64,000 bases of DNA from Triticum aestivum (GCF_018294505.1 NC_057796.1:195421202-195485201); one strand, 5' to 3'; shown: positions 42,596-53,724, counted from the first letter of the stretch. Numbers and translations are program-made. The notes: generated from the letters alone by a model not told the origin.

Positions 42596-44869
42596 AATCA
42601 TCATGCCTAGCTAAAAGGCACTAAAGAAAAGCGCTTGTTGGGAGACAACCCAATATTTACCCTTGCTGTTTTTGTGTGTTTACATGATTAAGCTACTGTA
42701 GTAATCATGTTTTATAGCTTTTGTTTCAATAAAATGCCAAGTAAGACCTTTGGGAAGACTTGGGTGAAAGTTAATGTAATCTTGCTGTAAAAAAGAGAAA
42801 CTTTGTGCTAACGATATTAGCTGTAATTTTTTACAGAAGAGTGCTTTTGAGTTGATTCTTTTTGCAGATGATTAATAGACAAATTCCTCACGTCCACCAA
42901 TTTATTTTATAATTTTTGGAGTAGCAAAAGTATGGTTGCTGTTCAGATCATTACAGACTGTTCTGTTTTTGATAGATTCTGTTTTCATCGCATACTTTGC
43001 TTGTTTTCTAGTTTCTATGGCTTATATTTCTTAATATAAATTGTAGAAATGATATGGTACAGTAGGCATTGTGTGAGAACAATTATGAACCTTGTCTTTG
43101 ACAGTACCGGAGTGAATGGTTTACTCTTTATCATACTAACCTATCTCACGAAGTTCCGTTAAGTTTTGTGTGATTGAAGTTTTCAAGCTTTGGGTGAGAT
43201 ATCGATATGAGGAGAATAAGGAGTGGAAAGACCCTTAGCTTGGGGATGCCCAAGGCACCCCAAGGTAATACTCAAGGAAGACTCAAGCGCCTAAGCATGG
43301 GGATGCCCTGGAAGGCATCCCCTCTTTCGTCTTGAAAACTATCGGTGTACCTTACTCGGAGCTATATTTTTATTCATCACATGATATGTGTTTTGCTTGG
43401 AGCGTATTTTCAATTTTACTGCTGTTTGAATAAAATCATTGGATTTGAAATCTTGAATGAAAAAGAATCCTCCCATGGCTAGTTAATTATTTGACTACTC
43501 AGTGTTCTTCACTTATATCTTTTTGGAGTAGTTTGTCATTTACTCATGTGCTTCACGTATATCCTATGAGTAAATGGTACAATGAATTGAACATCATAAA
43601 CCTGAATTTATATATGTTTCATATGCTTATAACATGGGGAGTAATGACTTCACACATAATAAGTATAGGTAGTAAACTTATTGAAGGTTAGCAAACTTAG
43701 AATTGGTCACTTGAACAATTCATGAAAGAATATTGAAGGAAGAGAGATTTCACATATAAATATACTACCTTGGACATCTTTTGTAATTGTGAGCACTCAT
43801 TAAAATATGACATGCTAAAAGGATGATGTTGGACAAGGAAGACAATGTAATGGGTTATGTTTTCCTATATCCGAAATAAAGTATATTGTCATGGATCATC
43901 CAACATGTTGAGCTTGCCTTTCCCCCTCATGCTAGCCAAATTCTTTGCACCAAGTAGAGATACTACTTGTGCTTCCAAATATCCCTTAAACTAGTTTTGC
44001 CATGAGAGTCCACCATACCTACCTATGGATTGTGTAAGATCCTTCAAGTAAGTTGTCATCGCATGCAATAAAAATTGCTCTCTAAATATGTATGATCTAT
44101 TAGTGCGAAGAAAATAAGCTTTATACGAACTTGTGATAGGGAAGAAATAAAAGCGACGGACTGCATAATAAATGTCTCTATCACAAGAGGCAATATAAAG
44201 TGACGTTCTTTTTCATTAAGATTTTGTGCATCCAACCTTAAAAGCACATGACAACCTGTGCTTCCCTCTGCGAAGGGCCTATCTTTTACTTTTATCTTCT
44301 ACCTTATGCAAGAGTCATGGTGATCTTCACCTTTTCTTTTTACATTTTATCCTTTGGCAAGCACATTGCGTTGGAAAGATCCTTATATATATATATCCGA
44401 TTGGATGTAAGTTATCATGAACTATTATTGTTGACATTACCCTTGAGGTAAAATGTTGGGAGGCGAATCTATAAGCCCCTATCTTTCTCTGTGTCCGATT
44501 AAAACTTTGAACCCATAAATATCACGTGCGTGTTAGCAATTGAGAAGATTAAATGATAGTTGAGTATGTGGAGTTTGCTAAATCAAAGCTCTGACATAGA
44601 CCCTTCCTGAAAATAAGATGAATTGCAATTGTTTGATGACTAAGAGCACTATTTGTTAGTTTTCAAGAAAGTTTATGATCTATACTTTAACATGTGAATA
44701 GTCTGTTACTTGATCATGAAAAGTTTTATGAGATGAGCTACTATTATGACATATAATGATGCTAGAAAAGGTGATTGAAATTATCATTGATCAAACTTGT
44801 GCACCTGCTAGCATTCACACTTCATAAATTATTTCTTTTATCATTTACCTACTCGAGGACGAGCAGGAA
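42596..44869 (+). other. Element B non-coding interior, second hairpin module and 3' region
   Basis: Module leader at 42780-43230, AGCTTGGGGATGCCCAAGG at 43237 and a stem GGGGATGCC / GGCATCCCC at 43299-43323 around CTGGAA. Two CTTCACTTATATC-like copies near 43508 and 43550. The rest (43560-44850) is AT-rich with no motif I recognise. Confidence 0.6.
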
Positions 44870-44885
44870 TTAAGCTTGGGGATGC
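44870..44885 (+). other. Element B polypurine tract
   Basis: TTAAGCTTGGGGATGC adjoining TGATACGTCTCC; preceded by CTACTCGAGGACGAGCAGGA as in A. Confidence 0.75.
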
Positions 44886-45072
44886 TGATACGTCTCCAAC
44901 GTATCTATAATTTATGAAGTATTCATGCTATTATATTATCCATCTTAGATGTTTTATATGCATTTATATGCTATTTTATATGATTTTTGGGACTAACCTA
45001 TTAACCTAGAGCCCAGTGCCAGTTTCTGTTTTTTCCTTGTTTTTGAGTTTTACAGTAAAGGAATACCAAACG
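44886..45072 (+). repeat. Element B 3' LTR, part before C
   Basis: TGATACGTCTCC ... GGAATACCAAACG, interrupted by C. The LTR resumes with GAGTCCAATTGACG at 53730. Confidence 0.92.
45068..45072. repeat. TSD of element C, left copy (AAACG)
   Basis: AAACG before TGATGTAGGG; the same bases follow CCGCATCA at 53725-53729. Confidence 0.92.
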
Positions 45073-46047
45073 TGATGTAGGGTGGAACCCTAGATGGCCG
45101 ATCTTTCACGAAAGGAGCGGATCCCAACTAAGAACACGAAGAACACGAGGGGAAACACGAGGGGAAGACACGAGAGAATCACTCAACCCAACAAGAACAA
45201 TCACACATGTGCTAGATCCTCGAAACACAAAGAGATACACGATCCAAATCAAACAAGGGACGATACATAGGTAACCGGTTCTTCTCCGAAAGGAGGTCTT
45301 GAGGGGGGTCTTCTCCGTGAGGAGGTCTTGAATCCAAGGGGATCTTCTCCGTAGAGGGGCTGCGGTCTCTCTCGTGGAGTAGATCCGTAATGGATGAGCA
45401 ATGCTCTATCTCACAAATGAGCTAAACCAATGCTAACCCTAGAAAGATGGAGGAGAAGGAGTATATATAGTCTAGGGGGTCGAAGGGGTACACGGGTCTC
45501 GGCCCTTACTGTGCGCAGACAGGGGTGGCCGGATGTCCGAGCGACGGGCCGGATGTCTGGGGCTTCAGGAGGGGCCGGATGTCCGGGCTGGAGGGCAAAA
45601 CTTCTGGATGTTCTGTAGCGTGGCGCCGGATTTCCGGGCTTTTGGCCGGATTTCCGGGCTGGGGCCGGATGTCCGGGCTGGACGCCGGATGTCCGGGCCC
45701 TGTAGGCTTGGGCGTCTGGGCTGCTGCTACTGTGGTTGCTCCAGGGGCCGGATGTCCGGGGCCTGGAAGGTGAACTTGCCCGTTTCCGTTGGTTCTCTTC
45801 ACCCGTGAACTTGGCGGCTTGTCCGTCTTCACGTGCATCCTCAGGAGGCTCCTCTTGACACCTAATCATGCATAGCATATCGGACTTAGGTAGTAGCCAT
45901 GTCTCGAGTGGATCATATGTGATATCATTAAGGAAGGAAGTCACCTCGTTCTCGAGAGCTCTAGCTCGTGCTCGTGTCATAGGTCCTCTTGGCTCTTGAT
46001 GAGACGATGGTAGGTCCATGGGGATGACCGTAGGATGCTCCGCATCA
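45073..46047 (-). repeat. Element C 3' LTR (975 bp)
   Basis: TGATGTAGGGTGGAACCC ... GATGCTCCGCATCA. It includes the last part of the pol reading frame and a palindromic array at 45527-45763. Confidence 0.93.
45527..45763 (-). repeat. Palindromic array in element C 3' LTR
   Basis: About eight spaced copies of GGCCGGATGTCCGGGC (core CCGGA-TG-TCCGG, an inverted repeat), some with TT for TG. It lies in U3 just upstream of the TATA box in transcription direction. Confidence 0.85.
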
Positions 46048-46063
46048 TCTCCCCTCCCTTGGG
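46048..46063 (-). other. Element C polypurine tract
   Basis: The minus strand reads CCCAAGGGAGGGGAGA beside TGATGCGGAG of the 3' LTR. It lies inside the pol frame. Confidence 0.82.
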
Positions 46064-46400
46064 AAAGATCCGACCTCGGATCGAAATCCTCATCACCATG
46101 GTACGGGGATAGATCTTTGATGTTGAAGATGTCGCTCACGGAGTACTTGTCGCGTGGGATGTCGATCTTGTATGTATTGTTGTTGTAGCGTGCAAGCACC
46201 TTGAAGGGTCCATCCGTTCGGGGTAGTAGCTTGGACTTGCGTTCCTTGGGGAAGCGATCCTTGCGAAGGTGTAGCCACACAAGATCTCCAACATTGAACA
46301 TCATGGGTTGCTTGTTGACGTTGAGCTTGGTCGTGAGTCGTTGTACTTGGCGCTCGATGGTGTTTCTTGTATCTTCGTGCATCTTCTTGAGGAAGTTGAC

Positions 46401-47126
46401 TCAGGCACTCGCGTCCATGTTTGTGCGCTCTTGTAGCGGTAGAGGTAGAATGTTCAATGGAGACAATGGGTTGAAGCCATAGACGACCTCGAAGGGGGAC
46501 TTGCCGGTAGTCGAATGTCTTGCACGATTGTAGGCGTACTCGGCGATGGGTAGGCACTCCTCCCACTCCTTGATGTTCTTCTTTATCAACACGCGTAGTA
46601 GAGTGGAGAGCGTGCAGTTGGTCACCTCCGTTTGGCCGTCGGTTTGTGGATGGTATGCCGAAGAGAACAAAAGCTTGATTCCGAGCTTGGCGCACAATGT
46701 CTTCCAAAAGTAACTCAAGAACTTGACGTCGCGGTCCGAGACAATCGTCTTTGGCACTCCATGAAGGCGCAAGATTTCCCTACAAAACAAATTTGCAACA
46801 TGTGAAGCATCGTCTATCTTGTTGCAAGGAATGAAATGTGCCATTTTGGAGAATCGGTCCACAACAACAAAAACGGAATCCTTGCCATTTTGAGTTCTAG
46901 GCAAACCAAGCACAAAGTCCATGCTAATATCTTCCCATGGGTGATATGGAATTGGAAGTGGCATATAGAGGCCATGAGATTGAGCTTTGGACTTAGCTTT
47001 GCGACATGTAGAGCATCGGTTGGTGAAGCGATTGACGTCGCGGAACATCTTGGGCCAAAAAGTAGTTCTTGGAGAGCGTAGCAAATGTCTTGTCGCGTCC
47101 AAAGTGTCCCATGAGTCCGCCTCCAT
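46401..47126 (-). pseudogene. Element C integrase core
   Basis: [20 protein letters not shown] (CxxC of the zinc-binding domain, family GLYxPLPIP), [20 protein letters not shown] (first Asp), [17 protein letters not shown] (second Asp) and [20 protein letters not shown] (Glu), the full DDE triad for strand transfer of element DNA into the genome. It ends NMDASA at a TGA. It is one frame away from the RT ORF, so a frameshift lies near 47000-47100. Confidence 0.9.
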
Positions 47127-48465
47127 GAGATTCCTGCAAAAGCAACAAGCGAAGAGAGGACTCGGGGATGCAAAGTTTGTTGGCTCTCATAAGATATCCA
47201 TCTTTGTAGTATCGATCCCAAGAAGTATGCGTCAAACACTTGGCATAAGGAATAGAAAATGTAGGATCATGCTCATACAAGTCTTTTATATACTCAAAGC
47301 CAATGACATTTAACTCAAGTTGATTAACAAGCATGCATATACGGGAAAGTGCATCCGCCACAACATTTTCCTTACCTTTAATATACTTGATGACATAAGG
47401 AAACGACTCAATGAACTCACTCCATTTAGCATGACGCTTGTTCAACTTAGTTTGACCCTTAAGGTATTTAAGCATTTCATGGTCGGTATGGATGATGAAC
47501 TCATGAGGGCGTAGGCAATGTTCCCATTCATGCAAAACTCGCACCAAAGCATATAGCTCTTTGTCATAGATAGGGTAATTGAGTTGCGCTCCGGAGAGTT
47601 TCTCACTAAAATAAGCAATTGGGCGCTTCTCTTGCGTTAAACCACCTCCTATGCCATTACCACTAGCATTGCAATGAATTTCGAAGGGTTTGTCAAAGTT
47701 GGGTAATGCAAGCACGGGAGCATGAGTAAGCAAATTCTTAAGCTCATTGAAAGCGATATCTTGAGATGTTCCCCAAACAAACGGTGCATTTTTCTTACTC
47801 AAAGCATGCAAAGGTGAAGCAATGGTGCTAAAATCCTTCACAAATCTGCGATAGAAACCGGCTAAACCAAGAAAACTACGCACTTGTTGCAAATTGGTTG
47901 GTTGGGGCCAAGTTTTAATAGCATTGATCTTAGATTCATCAACATGAACACCCTTAGAAGATACTACGAAACCCAAGAAAACAAGCTTATCAACACCAAA
48001 TAGGCATTTTTCCATATTAGCATAAAGTTGCTCTTTTCGAAGAGTTTGTAGCACGGTGCGAAGGTGGGTGACATGCTCTTTGAGAGATTTGCTAAACACA
48101 AGGATATCATCAAAGTAGACAACAACAAATTCACCAATGTAAGGGCGAAACACGTAATGCATAAGACGCAAGAAAGTACCGGGTGCTTCCGATAAACCCA
48201 TAGGCATGACTAACCACTCATATAGACCAAACTTTGTTTTGAAAGCGGTTTTCCATTCATCACCCTCTTGTATGCGGATTTGATAGTAACCACTTTTAAG
48301 ATCAATTTTGGAAAAGATAGTGGCACCGCAAAGTTCATCAAGCATATCATCAAGGCGTGGAATGGGATACCTATAACGAACGGTGATAGCATTGATAGGT
48401 CTACAATCGGAACACATGCGAAAGCTACCGTCTCGTTTTGCACAAGAATGACCGGTACGGCACAA
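46993..48465 (-). pseudogene. Element C reverse transcriptase and RNase H
   Basis: 490 codons. [35 protein letters not shown] (family SGYHQI), [20 protein letters not shown] and [12 protein letters not shown] at residues 117-120 carry an intact catalytic box; [15 protein letters not shown] is the connection. RNase H begins [14 protein letters not shown] near residue 266, where the family has CDAS: the first catalytic Asp is Asn. [15 protein letters not shown] and NVVADALSR follow, then the integrase HHCC start ([14 protein letters not shown]). The true N-terminus is in another frame (48210-48737), so one indel sits near 48445. Confidence 0.92.
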
Positions 48466-48950
48466 GGACTCAAACTTTCACGCACATGTCCATGGTCTAT
48501 GAGATGCTTTACTTGCCTTTGAATTTCTTTGGTTTCTTCGGGGTTGACGCGGTAGGGCGCTTTGTTTGGAAGCGGCGCTCCGGGGATGAGATCAAATCGG
48601 TGCTCAATGCCTCGTAGTGGAGGTAGACCCGGAGGTAGATCATCGGGAAAAATATCTTGGAATTCCTGCAATAAAGAAGATAACACCAAAGGTAGATCGT
48701 GAGAGTTGTTAGTTTTTGGTGCCCCATCCTTGCACAATAGGACATAGTGTAGGACACTTTATGGGTTCTCACACACTTCTCTCATCTCACGTTTGGTGGC
48801 AAATAGGACTAAGATTTTCTTGTCGCTCATCGTGGAGGCACTCAATTTGGGCTTGTGGCACTCACTCTCTTTTTGGTGGTTCACTCTCTCACTATTCTCT
48901 CCATGATGGGTGGTTGCTTGCTTGTCGGCGATCACTTGACTTGCTGACAT
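48441..48950 (-). pseudogene. Element C protease-RT linker and RT N-terminus
   Basis: Same frame as gag-PR. 48759-48950 reads a charged linker (FATKREMREVCEN), stops at 48759-48761, then continues with LLQEFQDIFPDDLPPGLPPL, IEHRFDLIPGAPLPNKAPYR and [18 protein letters not shown], the typical Gypsy RT entry. It shifts frame after [11 protein letters not shown] near 48445. Confidence 0.85.
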
Positions 48951-48953
48951 GTG

Positions 48954-51254
48954 TCATAGCACGTACTCCTTTCCCTTCATCTTGAAGCTATAGTGATTTG
49001 TACGCCCATTGTGAATGACACCTTGGTCAAATTGCCATGGCCGTCCAAGAAGGAGGTGGCACACGGTCATCGGAAGGACATCACACTCCAAAGTGTCTTC
49101 ATAGGCGCCGATCTTGAAAGAGACTTGTACTCTCTGCTCGACTTGTATGGTGCCGGTGTCGCTTAGCCATTGAACCTTGTAGGGGTGCGGGTGCTTCATC
49201 TTGACCAATTGGAGTTTGGAGCATAGTTCTTCACTTGCCAAGTTATGGCAACTCCCTCCATCGATGATGACCTTGACGGACCGTCCATTGATGCCGGCCT
49301 TTGTGTGGAAGATATGCCATCTTTGATCTTCGTCTTGTTGATGTTGAAGAGTCAAGACCTTGGAGACAACAAGAGCGGGACTTGAGTCTTCGTCACAAAA
49401 GATATGATCATCTTCTTCTTCATTGTTCACTTGTCGGTGCATGGTCACTTGCTCAAGAGCTTCCATTTCTCCTTCACTCATGGAGTCGTAGGTGCCGTCG
49501 TCGTTGAGGATCATGGTGCGCTTGTTTGTGCACTCGAAGGACTTGTGGCCTGGGCCTCCGCATGTGAAACATTTGATGGAACTTGTCTTGATGGTCTCAT
49601 CGGTTGGAGTAGATGATGATGAAGCTTTCGGCTTGAAGTTGCTTGTAGTAGGAGGACGACTTGAGCTTGTCGAAGCTTTCTTGTAACTTGACTTGTCGCC
49701 ATTGCTCGTGGTGGGAGTCGTCGAAGCTTGATTGTTGGAGAGGCCATAGGACTTGGATGAGAACTTGGCATACTTGAAGTCGTCTTGTACTTGCCGTTCC
49801 GCTTTGGTATCTTGATGCACTAGCTCGATGAGGTTCGAGTATGGTTGGAAGTCGGCAATCTTCTTGATAGGGTGATTGAGTCCATTCAAGAAACGTGCCA
49901 TAGTTTGCTCATCATCTTCTTTGACATTGGCTCGTATCATGGCAATCTCCATTTCCTTGTAGTACTCTTCAACGCTCTTGGTTCCTTGCTTGAGTTGTTG
50001 GAGTTTCTTGAAGAGGTCATGGTTGTAGTAGTTTGGCACGAATCGTGCTCTCATGACATCCTTCGTTTGTGCCCAAGTGGTGATGGGTGGTTCACCTCTT
50101 GCCGCATGGCGTTCAATGACTTGTTCCCACCAAATGAGGACGTAGTCTTGGAATTCGAGGGATGCCATTGCGATCTTCTTCTCTTCTTCGTAGTTGTGCA
50201 AGCGGAAGATTTTGTCAACCTTCAATGCCCATGATATGTACTCTTCGGGGTCATTGCTTCCGGTAAACTTGGGCATGGTGAACTTTAGCTTGCCATATCG
50301 TTGCTCTTCATTATGTTGGGGTCGGGGATGATGACGCCCATGTCGGTGAGGATTGGCAATCTCATGTCGCTCTTGGCGAGGAGGGTCATCTTCCTCATGT
50401 TGCTCTTGGTGAGGAGGGTTGTCTTCCTCATGATGCTCTTGGCGAGGAGGTGGTCCATTGTCTTCTTGCTCTCGATGGACTTGACGTTCTTGTCTCACAT
50501 GAGGAGGATCTTGTCGATCTTGATGAGGAACTTGTTGATCATGTCGAGGAGCTTGTCGATGCACACGTGCTTCGTAAATCCTTTCTTGAGCTTCGTCGTG
50601 ATGTGCTTCTTGATGTAGTCGAGCTTGTCGGCCTCGATTGGCTACGACATGACTTGAGTCTTGAAGAGCATGTTGCGCCTCAAGTGCTTGAGCTTCATGT
50701 AGTTGTCGTACTTGACGTTGCGCCTCGGCGTCTTGTGCATCTTGATGTTGTCGCGCTCGCTCCTCTTGTTCTTGTTGTCGTTGGCGTTGCCGTTCTTGTG
50801 CTTGTGCGAAAGCAGCTTGGTTGTGACGATGTCGATGCTCTTGAGAGTCGGTGTCATGTAGAGGATTGCGGTTAGCTTGACGGTCTTGATGCGCGGCACG
50901 ACGAAGAGTGTTCGATGTCGGTGTACTTGAACCGGAGATGGTGTCGTCGTAGTGTCGACTTGAGCAGCTCCGTCTTGACGAGGACGAAGTTGTAGAAGAG
51001 CGGACCATCATGGTTCGGATATCTTCTTTGAGGGAACTCATGGATGTGTCGAAGTAGTCTCTTGTACGTTGCTCAGATTGTCGTAGATCGGTGGCGAGGT
51101 TGTCGATGCGATCGCCCAAAGCAAGTTGTTCTTGATGCAAAGCTCGGTGTGCACCAAATAGTTGAGTCTTGGTGACGTAGGATGACATGTCGTCGTCTTG
51201 CTCCAAGAAGAGTGGATTGGTAGAAGTACTTGGCCTAACCATCATTCCAAACAA
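48954..51254 (-). CDS. Element C gag-protease polyprotein, 766 codons, open
   Basis: ATG 51254; MFGMMVRPSTSTNPLFLEQ. Residues about 40-110 are probably coiled (LGDRIDNLATDLRQSEQRTR). About 110-320 is very Gln/Arg/His-rich. The gag domain is at about 325-500 (MPKFTGSNDPEEYISWALKV, FVPNYYNHDLFKKLQQL). The zinc knuckle is CFTCGGPGHKSFEC (CX2CX4HX4C). The retropepsin motif VIIDGGSCHNLAS is near residue 665 with LLLGRPWQFD after it; Asp-Gly-Gly replaces the usual Asp-Ser/Thr-Gly. It stops at 48954-48956 before RT. Gag would assemble the particle and bind RNA. Confidence 0.9.
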   Translation of the reverse strand: MFGMMVRPSTSTNPLFLEQDDDMSSYVTKTQLFGAHRALHQEQLALGDRIDNLATDLRQSEQRTRDYFDTSMSSLKEDIRTMMVRSSTTSSSSRRSCSSRHYDDTISGSSTPTSNTLRRAAHQDRQANRNPLHDTDSQEHRHRHNQAAFAQAQERQRQRQQEQEERARQHQDAQDAEAQRQVRQLHEAQALEAQHALQDSSHVVANRGRQARLHQEAHHDEAQERIYEARVHRQAPRHDQQVPHQDRQDPPHVRQERQVHREQEDNGPPPRQEHHEEDNPPHQEQHEEDDPPRQERHEIANPHRHGRHHPRPQHNEEQRYGKLKFTMPKFTGSNDPEEYISWALKVDKIFRLHNYEEEKKIAMASLEFQDYVLIWWEQVIERHAARGEPPITTWAQTKDVMRARFVPNYYNHDLFKKLQQLKQGTKSVEEYYKEMEIAMIRANVKEDDEQTMARFLNGLNHPIKKIADFQPYSNLIELVHQDTKAERQVQDDFKYAKFSSKSYGLSNNQASTTPTTSNGDKSSYKKASTSSSRPPTTSNFKPKASSSSTPTDETIKTSSIKCFTCGGPGHKSFECTNKRTMILNDDGTYDSMSEGEMEALEQVTMHRQVNNEEEDDHIFCDEDSSPALVVSKVLTLQHQQDEDQRWHIFHTKAGINGRSVKVIIDGGSCHNLASEELCSKLQLVKMKHPHPYKVQWLSDTGTIQVEQRVQVSFKIGAYEDTLECDVLPMTVCHLLLGRPWQFDQGVIHNGRTNHYSFKMKGKEYVL

Positions 51255-52730
51255 AGATATGTGAGTGGGAGAAAGAGAAGAACCAATACCAAATGTACCT
51301 TGACCGGTGTTGAAAATGGATCAAAGATCACTCCAATGTGTAGCAAGGAAATAGCACAATTGGTACCAATTCTTGTCGGTTCTCGCACCTACACAAGTAA
51401 AAGCTTATGGTGGAGCTTGGTTAGGATGGTGGCACAAAATTTGATGCAATTGTAAGTAAGACTCAATAATGTTGGAAAAGATTCACAAATTTGCAAATGC
51501 GACAAGTAGACCAATAGCAAGATATGGTACACGGAAACACACACGCAAATAGATAAGTGGGGTTGGGAAACCAAGGGTGAGCCAAAATGTGGAATCCACC
51601 AAGATGCTCTTGTTGCACAACACTAGAGAGACGCTAGCACGATTGCACAATAGGTGGATACGAACTTGTGCACAACCTACTAAGCAAAAATGCAACGACT
51701 TCTATCCCAAGTATGCTATATGTATGATGTTTCTATGCTTTGATCCAAGATGATCGAGTATGACAATCTTAATGTTGTATGATGCTATGGTTCTTGCTTA
51801 AGCTCTTTGCTTATCTTTCTCCTTTTTGCTTAAAAGCTTGTTTGGCTCCTTGTTGTTTGAGCTCTTTTCTTATGCAATGCTTCACGAACCAAGATAGCAA
51901 TTGTGTATGCGAAGATAACTTTGTGACACAAGAGATGATACCAAGATATGCAACACGATGATGGTATGTATGCTATGTGAAGTATGAACACTAATGTGCA
52001 CAAGTCACGTTGTCGGCAATACTCAAAGGCTAGTCTCGATGGGTAAGCTACGCAAAAGTAAGGCCATGGGAATGCAAGAGAGTATGATGATATCGCTATA
52101 CCAAGATGATATGAAGGTGAAGGTGATACCAATGTAGCCGTTCGTAGTAGTCCTTGGCGAAGATGAGTGGTGGTGATGTTGTTGCTGAACCGTACCTAGA
52201 TAGCCGAAACACAATAGGACATGGAAACCACAACTCAAATTTTCAAAACAAAATGGGTCAAAATTGTCGGAGTTGGTAGCGGGAAAGGCTATGGTGGTGC
52301 TATGCGGAAGTGGTGGTGGTATGCGGAAGTGTATGTGGGCACCGGGACAAAATTTGGTGAGAGTTAGGCGGAAGGCGGAGTGGAGGATGGAAGTGATGCT
52401 GCCAGGGGCCGGATGTCCGGGCTGATGGCCGAATGTCCGGGCCGGGCCGGATGTCCGGGCTCGGGATCCGAAGAACACCGCGTGGAGAGGTCAAATCCGG
52501 GGCAAAAATTCGGAGGAATTTGTGGATAGAATTTGGGGAAAAGATGGGGAAAAGCTAGATCTACCTGCAACACACGAAATCCGCGGATCAAATCCAACAA
52601 AACTTCATCACACCAACAAATCACACAAAAAAATTGGGGCTATTTTTGTGGGGCAATTTTTGGGTTAGGACGAAAAACAACAAAATCAAGCTAGAAAACA
52701 AAGAGAGGGGGATCCGAAATCGTGATCAAC
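51255..52730 (-). other. Element C leader
   Basis: About 1.5 kb between primer site and gag with no protein motif. 52405-52462 holds three more copies of the GGCCGGATGTCCGGGC palindrome. Confidence 0.6.
52405..52462 (-). repeat. Palindrome cluster in element C leader
   Basis: GGGGCCGGATGTCCGGGC, GGCCGAATGTCCGGGC and GGGCCGGATGTCCGGGC in succession, the same unit as in the LTR array. Confidence 0.8.
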
Positions 52731-52747
52731 GTGGCTCATGATACCAA
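52731..52747 (-). other. Element C primer-binding site
   Basis: The minus strand reads TTGGTATCATGAGCCAC two bases from the LTR end, close to the initiator Met tRNA complement. Confidence 0.75.
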
Positions 52748-53137
52748 GATGATGTAGGGTGGAACCCTAGATGGCCGATCTTTCACGAAAGGAGCGGATC
52801 CCAACTAAGAACATGAAGAACATGAGGGGAAACACGAGGGGAAGACACGAGAGAATCACTCAACCCAACAAGAACAATCACACATGTGCTAGATCCTCAA
52901 AACACAAAGACATACACGATCCAAATCCAACAAGGGATGATACATAGGTAACCGATTCTTCTCTGAAAGGAGGTCTTGAGGGGGGTCTTCTCCGTGAGGA
53001 GGTCTTGAATCCAAGGGGATCTTCTCCGTAGAGGGGCCGCGGTCTCTCTCGTGGAGTAGATCCGTAATGGATGAGCAATGCTCTATCTCACAAATGAGCT
53101 AAACCAATGCTAACCCTAGAAAGATGGAGGAGAAGGA

Positions 53138-53149
53138 GTATATATAGTC
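53138..53149 (-). promoter_or_regulatory. TATA-like box in element C 5' LTR
   Basis: AGTATATATAGT, read ACTATATATACT in transcription direction. The palindromic array lies 55-300 bp upstream of it in U3. Core promoter role inferred. Confidence 0.6.
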
Positions 53150-53203
53150 TAGGGGGTCGAAGGGGTACACGGGTCTCGGCCCTTACTGTGCGCAGACAGG
53201 GGT

Positions 53204-53440
53204 GGCCGGATGTCCGGGCGACGGGCCAGATGTCCGGGGCTTCAGGAGGGGCCGGATGTCCGGGCTGGGGGGGCGGATGTCCGGGCTGGAGGGCAAAATT
53301 CTGGATGTTCTGTAGCGTGGCGCCGGATGTCCGGGCTGGGGCCGGATGTCCGGGCCCTGTAGGCTTGGGCGTCTGGGCTGCTGCTGCTGTGGTTTCTCCA
53401 GGGGCCGGATGTCCGGGGACTTGGCCGGATGTCCGGGGCC
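53204..53440 (-). repeat. Palindromic array in element C 5' LTR U3
   Basis: About eight copies of the CCGGATGTCCGG unit, with unit order and spacing different from the 3' LTR although total LTR length is the same. Confidence 0.85.
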
Positions 53441-53724
53441 TGGAAGGTGAACTTGCCCGTTTCCGTTGGTTCTCTTCATCCGTGAACTTGGCGGCTTGTC
53501 CGTCTTCACGTGCATCCTCGGGAGGCTCCTCTTGACACCTAATCATGCATAGCATATCGGACTTAGGTAGTAGCCATGTCTCGAGTGGATCATATGTGAT
53601 ATCACTAAGGAAGGAAGTCACCTCGTTCTCGAGAGCTCTAGCTCGTGCTCGTGTCATAGGTCCTCTTGGCTCTTCATGAGACGATGGTAGGTCCATGGGG
53701 ATGACCGTAGGATGCTCCGCATCA

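Larger units (their letters stand above)
45411..46382 (-). pseudogene. Element C pol C-terminus, running into the 3' LTR
   Basis: Same frame as integrase, separated from it by one TGA (46401-46403). DLVWLHLRKDRFPKERKSKL and GPFKVLARYNNNTYKIDIP are the Gypsy integrase C-terminal (GPF/Y-like) module. After SDIFNIKDLSPYHGDEDFDP it enters the LTR at 46047 with GPMTRARARALENEVTSFLN, then a Pro/Gly-rich tail built of ARTSG and PGHPAP units encoded by the palindromic array, stopping at 45411. No chromodomain seen. Confidence 0.8.
45073..53724 (-). mobile_element. Element C: Gypsy retrotransposon with gag, PR, RT, RH and integrase, minus strand
   Basis: LTRs 45073-46047 and 52750-53724, both 975 bp; TSD AAACG; primer site TGGTATCATGAGCC; polypurine tract CCCAAGGGAGGGGAGA. 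Domain order gag-PR-RT-RH-IN identifies Ty3/Gypsy. Outside a repeat array the LTRs differ at about 16 sites by my count. Pol carries stops and frameshifts, so it is not autonomous now. It is the youngest level of the nest. Family name not assigned. Confidence 0.95.
52750..53724 (-). repeat. Element C 5' LTR (975 bp)
   Basis: Same length and ends as the left LTR. It also encodes a duplicate of the pol C-terminal frame (TRARARALENEVTSFLSDI). Array at 53204-53440. Confidence 0.93.

Noticed and set aside
45527..45763. Regular palindromic repeats resembling a CRISPR array
   Set aside because: Repeats are short, variable and duplicated in both LTRs of a retrotransposon; spacers are not unique, and the genome is a plant's.
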